The notes: generated by a model from the letters alone, not told the origin. A stretch of DNA of 64,000 nucleotides from Deltaproteobacteria bacterium (GCA_029261795.1 JAJDAP010000116.1:62001-126000), one strand, 5' to 3'. Positions 17,716 to 26,995 are shown, counted from the stretch's first letter. Numbers and translations: made by a program.

Positions 17716-18263
17716 ATGAACGACCCCACGGCATGGGAACCTTCCGCATCCACATGGTGCTCACCGCCGGACTCGTGGTGCTGACCTTTTCTGCCATTGC
17801 CGCCTTGCTGATCTTCGTGCCTCTGGTGTCTCGCTTTGGCGCCGGAAGCCCCGATTCGGCCGGCAACCTGGGGCTCGCCGAATACATCCTCTTCCTGCAC
17901 GAATCGTTCTGGCCCGTGGTCGCGTGCTCCGTGTTGGCGTCGATGGCAAGCGGGATGGTCTTGTTCGAGAGGATGCGCTCGCCGCTCCGGCGGTTGCGCA
18001 GGGTCTACGCCCAGATCGCCGAAGGCAAGATCCCTGCCCCGATCTCGATCCGCGCGGTCGATTACCTCCGCGATGAAATGGACGAGCTCAATCTGATGCT
18101 CGAGACACTGCGTCAACATCAGGCCGACCAGACAGGCGCTCTCGAGCGCATCGGACAGGGGCTCCAGGAGCTCGACGCGTGTGAGCTCCCGGCCAAGGAG
18201 ACCGGCATGGTCGCCGAGCTGCAGGAGGCTTTGACGACGCTGCGCCAGAACGTGGGAGGCTAG
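17712..18263 (+). CDS. membrane protein with HAMP-like segment, no output domain
   Basis: ATG at 17712 overlaps the lipoprotein stop. The 183-residue protein has a first helix near 15-37 (GLVVLTFSAIAALLIFVPLV), a short external loop, a second helix near 62-85, and a linker (LRRLRRVYAQIAEGKIPAPI) with the amphipathic pattern of HAMP domains. A short coiled coil completes it (DEMDELNLMLETLRQH). Chemoreceptors with this start continue into a signalling domain, which is absent here. It could signal through a partner or anchor an assembly. It lies 2 bases before the pseudopilin gene. Confidence 0.65.
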   Translation: MNERPHGMGTFRIHMVLTAGLVVLTFSAIAALLIFVPLVSRFGAGSPDSAGNLGLAEYILFLHESFWPVVACSVLASMASGMVLFERMRSPLRRLRRVYAQIAEGKIPAPISIRAVDYLRDEMDELNLMLETLRQHQADQTGALERIGQGLQELDACELPAKETGMVAELQEALTTLRQNVGG

Positions 18264-18265
18264 GG

Positions 18266-18808
18266 ATGGCTTCCTCGGTTCGTCAGCCCCGGGCTCGGAT
18301 CACATCCTTCGGGTTCACGATCGTCGAACTCGCGATCGTGGTGGTCGTGGTCGGCTTGCTCGCCGGTCTCACCGGCACTCAATATCTACAGTACGTCGAG
18401 AAGGCTCGGGTCGCGCGGGCGATCGCCGAGATCGCATCCCTGGCAGAGGCGATCGGATCCGGCCAAGCGCTCGCGCGCTGGGGACCGCCGCCCGATTCGC
18501 TCGCTGAATACGGGCTGGGTGCTCCGATCGATCCGTGGGGAACCCCTTACCGATACCTTCGGATCCAGGGTGTCTTCTCGGTCACGGAGCGGAATCCCGA
18601 CGCGCTACCGCCTGTCGCTGCCGGGGCTCGCTCAGTACCGGACAAGCCGCGCAAGGATCGGTTCTTCAAACCCATCAACACCGACTTCGATCTCTACAGC
18701 AGCGGCCCGGATTGCGATAGCCGAGACAGTCTCGAGCACGACGACAGCTTCGATGATGTGGTGCGCGGTCTCAATGGGCGTTTCGTGGGTCTGGCAGAGA
18801 ACTTCTAG
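18266..18808 (+). CDS. type II secretion/type IV pilus-like pseudopilin (GspG-like)
   Basis: The 180-residue protein carries a class III signal: basic leader of 16 residues ending in Gly, then FTIVELAIVVVVVGLLAGL with Phe at +1 and Glu at +5. A prepilin peptidase would cut after Gly16. The C-terminal region with IDPWGTPYRYL, FDLYSSGPD and DDVVRG matches major pseudopilins of the GspG type, where this loop binds calcium. No other secretion genes are next to it. Its neighbours are the HAMP-like membrane protein (2-base gap) and the HD-GYP gene (19 bases after). Confidence 0.85.
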   Translation: MASSVRQPRARITSFGFTIVELAIVVVVVGLLAGLTGTQYLQYVEKARVARAIAEIASLAEAIGSGQALARWGPPPDSLAEYGLGAPIDPWGTPYRYLRIQGVFSVTERNPDALPPVAAGARSVPDKPRKDRFFKPINTDFDLYSSGPDCDSRDSLEHDDSFDDVVRGLNGRFVGLAENF

Positions 18809-18827
18809 TCCGGGCTAGGGCCCTCAC

Positions 18828-21371
18828 ATGCGTGTTCCCGGCCTCAAGGTCGAACGTAGTTTCCTGAACAGTCGTGTCGCTCGGCGGGTGTTCTGGAGCG
18901 TCTCGATTCCTTCGCTGCTCCCCATCGCCGTGTTCGCGTTGTTCTCGCTCTTCCAGGTACGCGGGCAGCTCGAACTCGACGCAGCGAACTCGTTGAGATC
19001 GAACCTGAAAGAATCCGGAGTCGCCATCATCGGGCGACTGCGACTGGCCGACGAGAGCCTCAAGCTCAGGATCAGAGGTGGCTCGCGCGACGAAGCTTCC
19101 GATGCACCCTCCATTCTCCGGACGGTGAGCACCACAGAAACGGGTGATCTCGCGCTCAGCCCGATGGTGGCCCGCAAAGCTGCGAAACTATCGGAAGGCC
19201 AACGCACGGTCGTCGTGGACGAGCAACCGGGGGAGCCCCGGGTGTTGTTGCTGCGCACCGCGGGAAGCCGCCCCATCGCCTGGATCGCAGAGCTCGATCC
19301 TGATTTCTTGTTCGAATCCGAGCGCTATAGCGAACGCGACCGCTTCGAGGTTCGCGATGCCGGCGGCAGCTTGATCTTCTCGGCCGGGGGAACTGGCGAT
19401 CCGGAACCGACGGCCATGGTGGCTCCCGCGTTGTCCGGGGTCTCCGTGGCCCGGGCCGACGGATTTCTTACGGTCTCCCGGCTACTTCCTCTGCCCGGCA
19501 ACGATCGCGCAGGGGATGAATGGGTCCTGTCGGTGGGTCGCTCCATTGCAGACATCCAGCGGCCACTTCGCGAATTCGAAGCGATCTTCCCTTGGGTCGT
19601 CGGTATTACGCTCTTCGTCGCGCTGGGCCTCGCGCTGGGCCAGACCCGTCGCATCCTGGTTCCCATCGAGGCGTTGACGGCGGGCGCAGGGCGAATCCGT
19701 GGCGGCGACTTCACGGAGCCCGTCGAGGTGCAAACCGACGACGAGTTCGGGACCCTCGCCGAATCGTTCAATCGGATGACGGCATCGATCGACGAACACA
19801 TCCGCGTGCTCCATACCACGAACGAAATCGGTGCAGCACTATCTGCCGAGAGCAGCTCAGCGCGCCTCATCGAACTGATTCTGGCCGGATCCATGGAGGT
19901 GACGGGCGGAACGGCCGCGGTCATGTTCCTGCTCGACGACGCGGCGGAGCTACAGCTCGCCCAAGCGATCGTCGGTGGCGAGCAGGTGCGCGACCAGGGC
20001 TCGAGTTTCGCGATGGAGGGCCGAGAGATCGCAGCGCATTGCCTGGCACGGCGCACAACGCTGCGAACCGATCATCGCGAGGATCGAGAGACGCCGGACA
20101 AGGATGCCTGGACTCGAATCGAGGAGCAGCTTGGAGCGGGCGTGTCCGGCTCACTGGTCGTGCCGATGAGCACCGAGAAGAATGAGCCCATCGGTGCCGT
20201 TCTTCTATGGCGCACCGATGCTGAAGCCTTCTCCGATGAGAACGCCGCTCTGGCGTCCTCCCTTGTCTCGCAGGCAGCGGTTGCCGTGCGCAAGAACAGA
20301 CTAGTGGAGAGCTTCCGTAGCCTCTTCGAGGGGGTCGTCGATCTCACTGTCCGCGCAATCGATGAGAAATCGGCATACACCGGAGACCATTGCAGGAAGG
20401 TGCCGATCCTGACGGAGATGATCGCGGACGCGGCATGTGGTGCCGTCACGGGCCCCTTGAAGGATTTCGACCTGACGCCTGACGAGCGTTACGAACTCAA
20501 GATCGCCGCACTGCTCCATGATTGCGGGAAGGTCGTGACACCAGTCCATGTCATGGACAAGGCAACGAAACTGGAGGCGATCTCTGACCGTATCGAGGTC
20601 ATCGAGACCCGCTTCGAACTCGTGCGCGCGAATGAGCACCTGCGCGCCCATCAGAGCCAGCCTGTTCCGAGCCGCGGCGATCTGAGCCCGGCGCTGGAAC
20701 GAGAACTCGCGGACGAACTCGCGCTTCTCGATCAGGATCTGGAGTTCATCAAGATCTGCAATCTCGGCGGGGAAAGGATGGCGGACGAGGATTGCGAGCG
20801 CATCCGGGAGATCGCTTCGAGCCGCGTCTGGATCGACCGCGAGGGTCAGGCACACGGTGTCCTGGACGCGGACGACGTCGCCAACCTGACGATTCGGCGC
20901 GGGACCCTCAACAACGCTGAGAGAGACATCATCCAGGAGCACGTCACGCTCACCATTCAGATGCTCGACGCATTGCCATGGCCTAACGAGCTGCGCGGTG
21001 TTCCCGCGATCGCCGGGGCGCATCACGAGCGCGTGGACGGCGGAGGCTACCCCCTCGGCCTCAGGGAGTCGCAACTCAGTGTTCAGGCTCGGATCCTGGC
21101 GCTCGCCGATGTCTTCGAGGCTCTGACGGCGAAGAGTCGGCCCTACAAACCCGGTAAGACGCTGAGCGAGACCCTGGGCATTCTCGACCACATGTCGTCG
21201 GAGGGCCACATCGACGTCGGGCTCTACGAACTGTTCCTGGAAGAACAGCTCCACTTGAAATACTCCATCGAGCACGTGGCCCCCGGCCAGATCGACGGTG
21301 CACATCAAGCGATGGTCGAGCGCCTCACGAACCCGGCTGACGCGCCCGGCGGCGGCTCGGCTACGTCCTGA
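18828..21371 (+). CDS. HD-GYP phosphodiesterase with periplasmic sensor, HAMP and GAF
   Basis: The 847-residue protein has a helix near 20-45, a periplasmic region to about 245, a second helix (FPWVVGITLFVALGLALG), HAMP (RILVPIEALTAGAGRIRGG), GAF near 330-490 and an HD-GYP domain. HD is at 564-565 in LLHDCGKV, followed by HHERVDGGGYP near 730-740. An insert of about 100 residues separates the HD motif from the rest, more than in classic HD-GYP proteins. HD-GYP enzymes hydrolyse cyclic di-GMP. Residues for metal binding are present, so activity is likely. It may set c-di-GMP levels for surface structures encoded nearby. Confidence 0.9.
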   Translation: MRVPGLKVERSFLNSRVARRVFWSVSIPSLLPIAVFALFSLFQVRGQLELDAANSLRSNLKESGVAIIGRLRLADESLKLRIRGGSRDEASDAPSILRTVSTTETGDLALSPMVARKAAKLSEGQRTVVVDEQPGEPRVLLLRTAGSRPIAWIAELDPDFLFESERYSERDRFEVRDAGGSLIFSAGGTGDPEPTAMVAPALSGVSVARADGFLTVSRLLPLPGNDRAGDEWVLSVGRSIADIQRPLREFEAIFPWVVGITLFVALGLALGQTRRILVPIEALTAGAGRIRGGDFTEPVEVQTDDEFGTLAESFNRMTASIDEHIRVLHTTNEIGAALSAESSSARLIELILAGSMEVTGGTAAVMFLLDDAAELQLAQAIVGGEQVRDQGSSFAMEGREIAAHCLARRTTLRTDHREDRETPDKDAWTRIEEQLGAGVSGSLVVPMSTEKNEPIGAVLLWRTDAEAFSDENAALASSLVSQAAVAVRKNRLVESFRSLFEGVVDLTVRAIDEKSAYTGDHCRKVPILTEMIADAACGAVTGPLKDFDLTPDERYELKIAALLHDCGKVVTPVHVMDKATKLEAISDRIEVIETRFELVRANEHLRAHQSQPVPSRGDLSPALERELADELALLDQDLEFIKICNLGGERMADEDCERIREIASSRVWIDREGQAHGVLDADDVANLTIRRGTLNNAERDIIQEHVTLTIQMLDALPWPNELRGVPAIAGAHHERVDGGGYPLGLRESQLSVQARILALADVFEALTAKSRPYKPGKTLSETLGILDHMSSEGHIDVGLYELFLEEQLHLKYSIEHVAPGQIDGAHQAMVERLTNPADAPGGGSATS

Positions 21372-21404
21372 CCCCGGGGATTCGCCGCGCCCCGAACTGC
21401 GGGA

Positions 21405-21419
21405 CGCTCGAACCGAGCG
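21405..21419. terminator. possible bidirectional terminator hairpin
   Basis: CGCTCG-AAC-CGAGCG forms a perfect six-pair stem with a three-base loop in the 75-base gap between two convergent genes. No T-run follows on either strand, so intrinsic termination is uncertain. Confidence 0.35.
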
Positions 21420-21446
21420 GCGCGCTTGGCCGCGGGGTGATGTCAG

Positions 21447-23777
21447 TTACTTCTTCTCGTGGTCGATTCCGGTTGGCGCGCCGAGAGCCGCCTGCCTTTC
21501 TGTCGCCTTCAGGGATCGAATGAAGTCGACGACCAGGCTGATCTCGGTCTCGCTGAGGACGTTCTCCCATGCCGGCATCCCGACGCCAACCCGGCCGCTA
21601 GCGACCGTCTGCATCACGCCAGGTCGACCCGTCAGTTGCACGAACTGGTTGTTGATGAGGCTAGGCCCCTCGTTGCCGACGCCCCCCGGTCCGTGGCAGA
21701 CCTCACAGTTGAGTCGGTACACCTCAGCGCCTGTGGTCGGCGCGGGAAGCGGAGCTGGTGCTCGCACGCCGGAGCGCAGCCCTCCGGCGCCCAGATCGAA
21801 CTCGACGCTCGAAGCGAATACGCTGTCGATGCCGTTTCGCCCATCCCCGCCCGACATGAATGGGATTCCGTCGTTGTCGCTGTCCAGGTTTCCAGCGCGG
21901 ACCCGGGCGAGGTCCTCGCCGGTAAAACGATCTTCGGACTGCATGATTCCGCTCGCGTCTACCGCTTGAACGAAGAACCGCTTGAAGCGCTCGAGCAGTG
22001 TCGGGTCGTTCGTCGCAAGGACGAGTTCGCGCAACGCTCCAAGGCCGGCGGCAACGTCCACGGGCGTATACACGACGCGCGTGTCGTCGGGGTCGTTCCG
22101 GTACAGCCACGCCTGTTCATCCCAGAAGGCCTCGTTCCAGACGACACCGGTGCGCTTGGCAGCCTCGAGGTATCGGGGGTCATCGGTGACGTCGTAGGCC
22201 GCGAGAAGCCCGCGAATCGCGAAGGCCTGACTCGTCATGTTTCGGCGTCCGCTCTCGGCTCCGGAAGGCACGCTGTAACTCTCGTGGTAGGAGGCGTCCG
22301 AGGCCGCGACGCGCACCAAGAAGTCCGCCTGGCCAACAACCAATTCACGTGCGCGGCGTTGGCCCTCGGGTTCGAGGTCCATCTTTTCGACGAAGTTTGC
22401 GAGTGCCACCAATGCCAGGGCCAGGTCGGACACGCTGACGCGGTCACCCGCGTGCTCTTCCGGCGTCCACGAAGAGACCAACACCCCATGGACTTCGTGC
22501 ATCTCTTCGATGTTGGACAGCACGGTGTTCGCGAGGCCGCGCGCGAGGAGCGCATACTTCTGCTCCATGACGCTGCCGTCGTAGGGTGTCTGGTAGCCGA
22601 ACACCCGATTCCAGTTGTCCTGGTGGCGCGGGTTTGCGTAGTCAAAGAACTCGGTCGTTGCCCAAAGCCACGAGGCCTGGTCCCAGAGCGCGCTCGTGGC
22701 GTCTTGTACCGCGAAGTCGTAGTGCCGAACCGGCATATCGTTCATGTAGATGAGCACGGGTCGGACTTCGTGCGGCAGATAGCGAAGACCCTCTGCGGGC
22801 GAGTAGGCCACCGGGTTGATTCCGGTGAGGCCATAGGAGCGAATCGGCCATGATAGGCGGTAGGCGGTGTCCGACGGATCGCAGAACAGCCCGGCCTTGA
22901 CCATCAGCATGGTCGAGACGGCACTCATCGTCATGATGGAGCCGCGCAAGCCGTCCTCGGCGTTGTTGCCGAGGAACACCTGGCCCGGGAAATCCTCGTC
23001 GGTGTGATTGCGTCGGAGAAAGAACTTGGCCCAAAGGACCTTCTTGAGCATCGTCTGGCCGACCCCGGCCATGTCGATGGTCTTGTCCATGCGGTCGTGG
23101 CTCCAACGCAGCGTTTCGAAGTCGTCGATGTAGCGAGCTCGACCGTTCGATTGAACTTCCAGATCAACGGATGTCGTGAAGTGCGGGTCGCCCGACTGGA
23201 ACTCCAGCATGACCGGGACGGCGTTCTCGAACTTCTCCGGCATTCCCGTGCGCGCGAGGTACGACGCCATGACCTGGGTCAGCATGACGTCCTTGTTCGA
23301 CACCGAGAGCTCGCCTCGAGCACGACCGAAACGGTTCAGGTCCTGCGCCTCCCGGGCCAGCAGGTCGAGATACGGTCCATGAATCGCGCCAATGCCCATT
23401 CTCGAACGCGCGTTGACGGACACGAGGTTGTAGCGCGAGTACCAGTACGCCTCGACGTTGGTAATGAACGAAAGCTGCGGATCATTGCCAATCGGCAGTC
23501 CCTGCTCGCTCATCCTGAGAAAGAACTCGGTTCCAGCCAGGTACATCTCGTTCGCGAGATACATCGCCTGGTTCGTGTTGAAACGTCGGTCTGTGACGCG
23601 CCCGACCACACCGCTTCTGAGGCTCGAGAGATCGACCTGGGGATTGGGCTGCACGATCCGCACCTGCCGACCATCCGGCCAGCTGAGGGAGTCAGACCCT
23701 GACGCCTGACTCGCCACGATTCCGCTCGCCGCGACCGCCATCAGAAGAAACACGAGGTTGCGCGAGTTCATTGCCAT
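21447..23777 (-). CDS. secreted cytochrome c protein with large helical domain
   Basis: The 776-residue protein has a signal peptide (VFLLMAVAASGIVASQASG), a region of about 620 residues predicted to be mostly alpha-helical with repeating hairpins (ALALVALANFVEKM, AFAIRGLLAAYDV, PVDVAAGLGALRELV), and a C-terminal class I cytochrome c. Heme is attached at CEVCH (691-695), with Met in GVGMPAW as likely sixth ligand. The helical part resembles six-hairpin glycosidase-like barrels, but no catalytic motif is recognised. The start overlaps the end of the upstream cytochrome-barrel gene, so both probably act together in the periplasm. Substrate unknown. Confidence 0.75.
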   Translation of the reverse strand: MAMNSRNLVFLLMAVAASGIVASQASGSDSLSWPDGRQVRIVQPNPQVDLSSLRSGVVGRVTDRRFNTNQAMYLANEMYLAGTEFFLRMSEQGLPIGNDPQLSFITNVEAYWYSRYNLVSVNARSRMGIGAIHGPYLDLLAREAQDLNRFGRARGELSVSNKDVMLTQVMASYLARTGMPEKFENAVPVMLEFQSGDPHFTTSVDLEVQSNGRARYIDDFETLRWSHDRMDKTIDMAGVGQTMLKKVLWAKFFLRRNHTDEDFPGQVFLGNNAEDGLRGSIMTMSAVSTMLMVKAGLFCDPSDTAYRLSWPIRSYGLTGINPVAYSPAEGLRYLPHEVRPVLIYMNDMPVRHYDFAVQDATSALWDQASWLWATTEFFDYANPRHQDNWNRVFGYQTPYDGSVMEQKYALLARGLANTVLSNIEEMHEVHGVLVSSWTPEEHAGDRVSVSDLALALVALANFVEKMDLEPEGQRRARELVVGQADFLVRVAASDASYHESYSVPSGAESGRRNMTSQAFAIRGLLAAYDVTDDPRYLEAAKRTGVVWNEAFWDEQAWLYRNDPDDTRVVYTPVDVAAGLGALRELVLATNDPTLLERFKRFFVQAVDASGIMQSEDRFTGEDLARVRAGNLDSDNDGIPFMSGGDGRNGIDSVFASSVEFDLGAGGLRSGVRAPAPLPAPTTGAEVYRLNCEVCHGPGGVGNEGPSLINNQFVQLTGRPGVMQTVASGRVGVGMPAWENVLSETEISLVVDFIRSLKATERQAALGAPTGIDHEKK

Positions 23778-25279
23778 TCTCCAGACTGGAAGAGCCCCGA
23801 GGCGAACGTGTAGGTGAGCCCGAGACGGAAGACCCAGGGTGGCGATCCGCCGAGACGCGGCTCATCGATCCGAAACAGGCCCGTCGCCGTGAAGCGGAAG
23901 AGCGGATTGGGTGTGAAGATGAGACTCGTCGCGACGAACTGCGTGGCGCCACCGCTGAAGGACGGCCGCGGCACCAGCACTGGCCCCGTCGGTGTCGGGA
24001 TGCCGGTGAGCCCAGCGTACTCGTCCTCCTCCTGGTACGTCAGGAGATAGGTCACATCGAGGGACAGGTTGTCGCCAATGAGGGGTTTGACGCCAGTCAC
24101 GAAGTAGGTGAGGAGGTTGCCCGGGTCGATGCCGTCGTCCTGGGGCCGGACTTCGTAGAGGGCGCCGCTGTGAAGAGCGCCACGGCCGACGAGACCGTGC
24201 TCGTCGAACTGTCTCGTGGTGAAGAGCCCGACCGAGCCGCCTAACGTTCCAAGCCCCGGTTGTAGCGGCGCAGGGAGACGCCCGTCGTCGGAGAATCTGC
24301 GGAAGACCCCGTCGCCAGCGACGAGTCCGCTTCCCATCGGCGTCGTAGCAGTCACGCGGCGGCTGAACTTGGCGTCGTTCTCTCCGGTGGGGAGGCGAAG
24401 GGCGAGAACACCGGCGAGGCCGAACGGGAAATTTCCCTGGTCGAAGAATTTCTTCTTCAAGAAGACGCTGATGTCGCCCACGTCCGTCGAACTTCCCTGC
24501 GGGAAGACACTCACGGGGCTGAAGAACGCTGGATTCAGTTTCGCGTCTACCTGCGAGGTGAGGATCGGGACGTTCACACGCAGTGTGAAGTTGTGGTCGA
24601 GCCCAAGAAACAGGTCGACATCGTAGAATTGCCGCTTCAGATCGAAGTCGAGCACCCGCGCGCCCAGCTCGCGTTCTCCAGCGACGTCATTCGCGTCGAT
24701 GGTTCCGACGTGCCGGTAGGCCGATGCGATGCGTACTGCTCCCGGCGGCAATACGAACGCGGACTGGGTGAAGGCCGGTTCGTAGAGCGGCGGGATGAAG
24801 CTCTGCACCTGGTCCTGAAGGGTGTGCCGCTGCTCGCCGACATAGGACTCCTTGGTGCCGAGATCCAGATAGTCGTTCTCGGGTGAGTCGGGGTCCAGGT
24901 CGGGCGCGTCGGCCGGAGCGTCGGCCGACGCGACGACGGGCACCTCGCCCTTCGCGTCAGATCGAAGTCCGATCAGGTAGAAGACCAGGAGGGCTCGATC
25001 CTCGTCTGTGAGCGGCAGCTTCGGCATCACCGTCCCGGGTTTGACGGCCGCGGGGTCGCGAAGCCAGGTGTACAACCACTCGGGTGTGTAGCGGTCGGCG
25101 ACCTGATCGAGTGACGGTCCGACCTGTCCTCCTTGCCCACCAACAGAATGGCAACCGAGGCATCCTTTCTCGAGGAAGAGCTTGTGGCCCGGGGAATCGT
25201 CCGTTGCCATCGCGGCATTGGGCAAGACGAGCCCCGCAAGCATCACTGCGCCGATCAGATCGAAAGCGCGACGTTTCAT
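23768..25279 (-). CDS. cytochrome c fused to a probable outer-membrane barrel
   Basis: ATG at 25279 follows GGGAGAAACG and gives a 503-residue protein; an upstream in-frame start lacks such a site. After the signal peptide comes a monoheme cytochrome c (CLGCH at 40-44, Met ligand in GTVMPKLPLTDEDRALL near 95). From about residue 170 the sequence shows alternating strands (GAVRIASAYRHVG, FDLKRQFYDVDLFLGLD, FRFTATGLFRIDE) and ends VFRLGLTYTFASGLFQSGEW, typical of outer-membrane transporter-like barrels. A heme domain joined to a barrel suggests electron passage or oxidative chemistry at the outer membrane. It overlaps the next gene by 10 bases. Confidence 0.72.
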   Translation of the reverse strand: MKRRAFDLIGAVMLAGLVLPNAAMATDDSPGHKLFLEKGCLGCHSVGGQGGQVGPSLDQVADRYTPEWLYTWLRDPAAVKPGTVMPKLPLTDEDRALLVFYLIGLRSDAKGEVPVVASADAPADAPDLDPDSPENDYLDLGTKESYVGEQRHTLQDQVQSFIPPLYEPAFTQSAFVLPPGAVRIASAYRHVGTIDANDVAGERELGARVLDFDLKRQFYDVDLFLGLDHNFTLRVNVPILTSQVDAKLNPAFFSPVSVFPQGSSTDVGDISVFLKKKFFDQGNFPFGLAGVLALRLPTGENDAKFSRRVTATTPMGSGLVAGDGVFRRFSDDGRLPAPLQPGLGTLGGSVGLFTTRQFDEHGLVGRGALHSGALYEVRPQDDGIDPGNLLTYFVTGVKPLIGDNLSLDVTYLLTYQEEDEYAGLTGIPTPTGPVLVPRPSFSGGATQFVATSLIFTPNPLFRFTATGLFRIDEPRLGGSPPWVFRLGLTYTFASGLFQSGEWQ

Positions 25280-25906
25280 CGTTTCTCCCGCGAACCTGTT
25301 GTGCTCGCACCGCCCGGGCACGCAAGCCGCGGGCCAATCGCGCAGAGCTGCCCGCTTCAGGCAAACAGCCAGCAGAATCCATGGGTTAGCCTGTCTCCGA
25401 ATGAATCACGGATCGCGATCGAAATGGACTCTTATGACCCATATAGGTCTATTTCGCCTCGCCTATCACACAATATGCGTCATTTGGACCCACTCGATTC
25501 GCCACGGGCGAGCGGGCAGCAGCCCAAGCGGCGGTCTCTGGGAACGCCTCGGCGGCGCCCCAAGGGACCGGGTCTGGCGCGGAGCGACTGAGCGATCTCG
25601 GAGCAACGGCGCTCGAGCTGGCTGTGTGTTGCCCGGTGATGCGACCCGGGACTCGGGCAGAACCGAAGGCGTTCGCTCCTCGAGTGCTCGTGCGGTTTCG
25701 ATGCGAGGCTGAGTTTCGCCAAGTGGCTCCATCCAACGGCGCACGAAGCACGAGCGAACGAATCTGCCCCGTACGCCCGCCCACGCCGGGGCGTCGTGCC
25801 CCGTGCCGAACTTGGTTAGGCGGAATCGCTTGCTGAGATTGACCCAACGGAGTCCACCGGTTGAGGCGTACCGGGTCGCGCCCCGAGCTCCAGTGGAGGG
25901 GGGCGT
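25280..25906. other. 627-base intergenic region between divergent operons
   Basis: No convincing gene is seen. A local AT-rich patch at 25425-25490 contains an imperfect dyad (GACCCATATAGGTC, 25436-25449), a candidate operator or promoter area for the cytochrome operon to the left. The right end carries the sigma-54 promoter of the RND operon. About 60-100 bases upstream of that promoter is a possible dyad (CAACGG ... CCGGTTG), unlike the 36-bp palindrome at 10080. Confidence 0.4.
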
Positions 25907-25923
25907 CTGGCACGAACCTTGCT
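25907..25923 (+). promoter_or_regulatory. sigma-54 promoter of the RND efflux operon
   Basis: CTGGCACGAACCTTGCT matches YTGGCACG N4 TTGCW completely, with GG-N10-GC spacing. The predicted start near 25934 lies 18 bases before ATG at 25952 and leaves an AGGAG Shine-Dalgarno in the leader. It also rules out the in-frame ATG at 25931. A different enhancer-binding protein from the one encoded at 10220 is likely, as the palindrome motif is absent here. Confidence 0.85.
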
Positions 25924-25951
25924 CGAGGTCATGAGAGGAGCATTGCATCCC

Positions 25952-26995
25952 ATGCGTGCACTGCCGCTAGCACTCATATTCGTCGCTGTGTCGGCACTTC
26001 TTCCTGCCGTCGCGGCCCCGGCGGCGGAGCCAGGTGTTCCGCTGGTCAGCACACGGGGCCTCGAGCCAGGAGCAATCGAGGTCGCACTCCCGCCTCGGGC
26101 CGGGATTCTTGCTGCGAGGGAGGAACGAACACTCGCGTTCGATGTCGTCGGTCGCCTGACAGGAATCGCAGAAGACGGTTCGCATCTGGACCGGGGTGGT
26201 GCCGTTGCCGAGCTCGATTCGGCGCTCGAACGCGCGCATCTCCGCCAGGCAGAGCTTCGTCTCGACGATGCTGTTTCTCAGCTCTCGCGAACGAGCCGCC
26301 TCGAGCGGGCGGGTGCGGCGAGTGAACGGGCACGCGAGAGTGCGGAAACCCGCGTGGCACTTCTGCGAGCGGAGCGTGATGTCGCGCGCGAGACACTCGC
26401 TCGACGGAGCCTGAAGGCGCCGTTCTCCGGGTCCATCGTGGAGACCCTTCTGGAGGCAGGCGAGGTTGCCTCACCCGGACTTCCCGTTGCGCGCCTGATG
26501 AACCTGACAACGCTACGAGTCATGGTCGGCGTCTCGAGCTATCAGGTGGCGCGCGTCCATCGCGGCTCGCGTGCATTGATTCGGGTCCCCTCGATCGGAT
26601 CTGGGACGTTCGAGGGCGTCGTGTCGCGCGTGGCAACCGCACCGGCCGATGGCGAGCACCTCTTCGAAGTCGAGATCGACGTTTCGAATCCTGCTGGTCG
26701 GCTTCGGCCTGGCATTGTCGCTCGCGTGGAACTCGTGACGGAAACCCTGGATAGCGCGCTCGGCGTTCCGATCGAAGCGATCGTCTCGCGGCAAGGCGAG
26801 CGCGTCGTGTTCTTCGTCCAAGATGGCGCCGCGCGCGTGGTGCGAGTCGGGGACGCACGCGCCCACCGGGGTCTGATCCTTCTTCCCAGCACGGTTCCTT
26901 TCCGCGAGCTCGTCGTCCGGGGCCAGGGGAAGCTGAGTGATGGAATGCGGGTTCGCGTGGACGATTCGATTCGGGCGCCGAGGGCACAGCGTTGA
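25952..26995 (+). CDS. RND efflux periplasmic adaptor (membrane fusion protein)
   Basis: The start at 25952 is chosen because the sigma-54 transcript begins near 25934 and AGGAG lies at 25936-25940. The protein of about 347 residues has a signal peptide (ALPLALIFVAVSALLPAVAA), a short lipoyl/barrel-sandwich half (DGSHLDRGGAVAELDSALER), a short coiled-coil hairpin, the second lipoyl half (LKAPFSGSIVETLLEAGEVA) and beta-barrel domains. Such adaptors join an RND pump to an outer-membrane channel; no channel gene is adjacent. It overlaps the pump gene by 4 bases. Confidence 0.88.
   Translation: MRALPLALIFVAVSALLPAVAAPAAEPGVPLVSTRGLEPGAIEVALPPRAGILAAREERTLAFDVVGRLTGIAEDGSHLDRGGAVAELDSALERAHLRQAELRLDDAVSQLSRTSRLERAGAASERARESAETRVALLRAERDVARETLARRSLKAPFSGSIVETLLEAGEVASPGLPVARLMNLTTLRVMVGVSSYQVARVHRGSRALIRVPSIGSGTFEGVVSRVATAPADGEHLFEVEIDVSNPAGRLRPGIVARVELVTETLDSALGVPIEAIVSRQGERVVFFVQDGAARVVRVGDARAHRGLILLPSTVPFRELVVRGQGKLSDGMRVRVDDSIRAPRAQR

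Noticed and set aside
25449..25948. Minus-strand reading frames of about 155 residues in the 25.3-25.9 kb gap
   Set aside because: Sequence is basic and low in order without motif or good start, typical of open frames by chance in GC-rich DNA.
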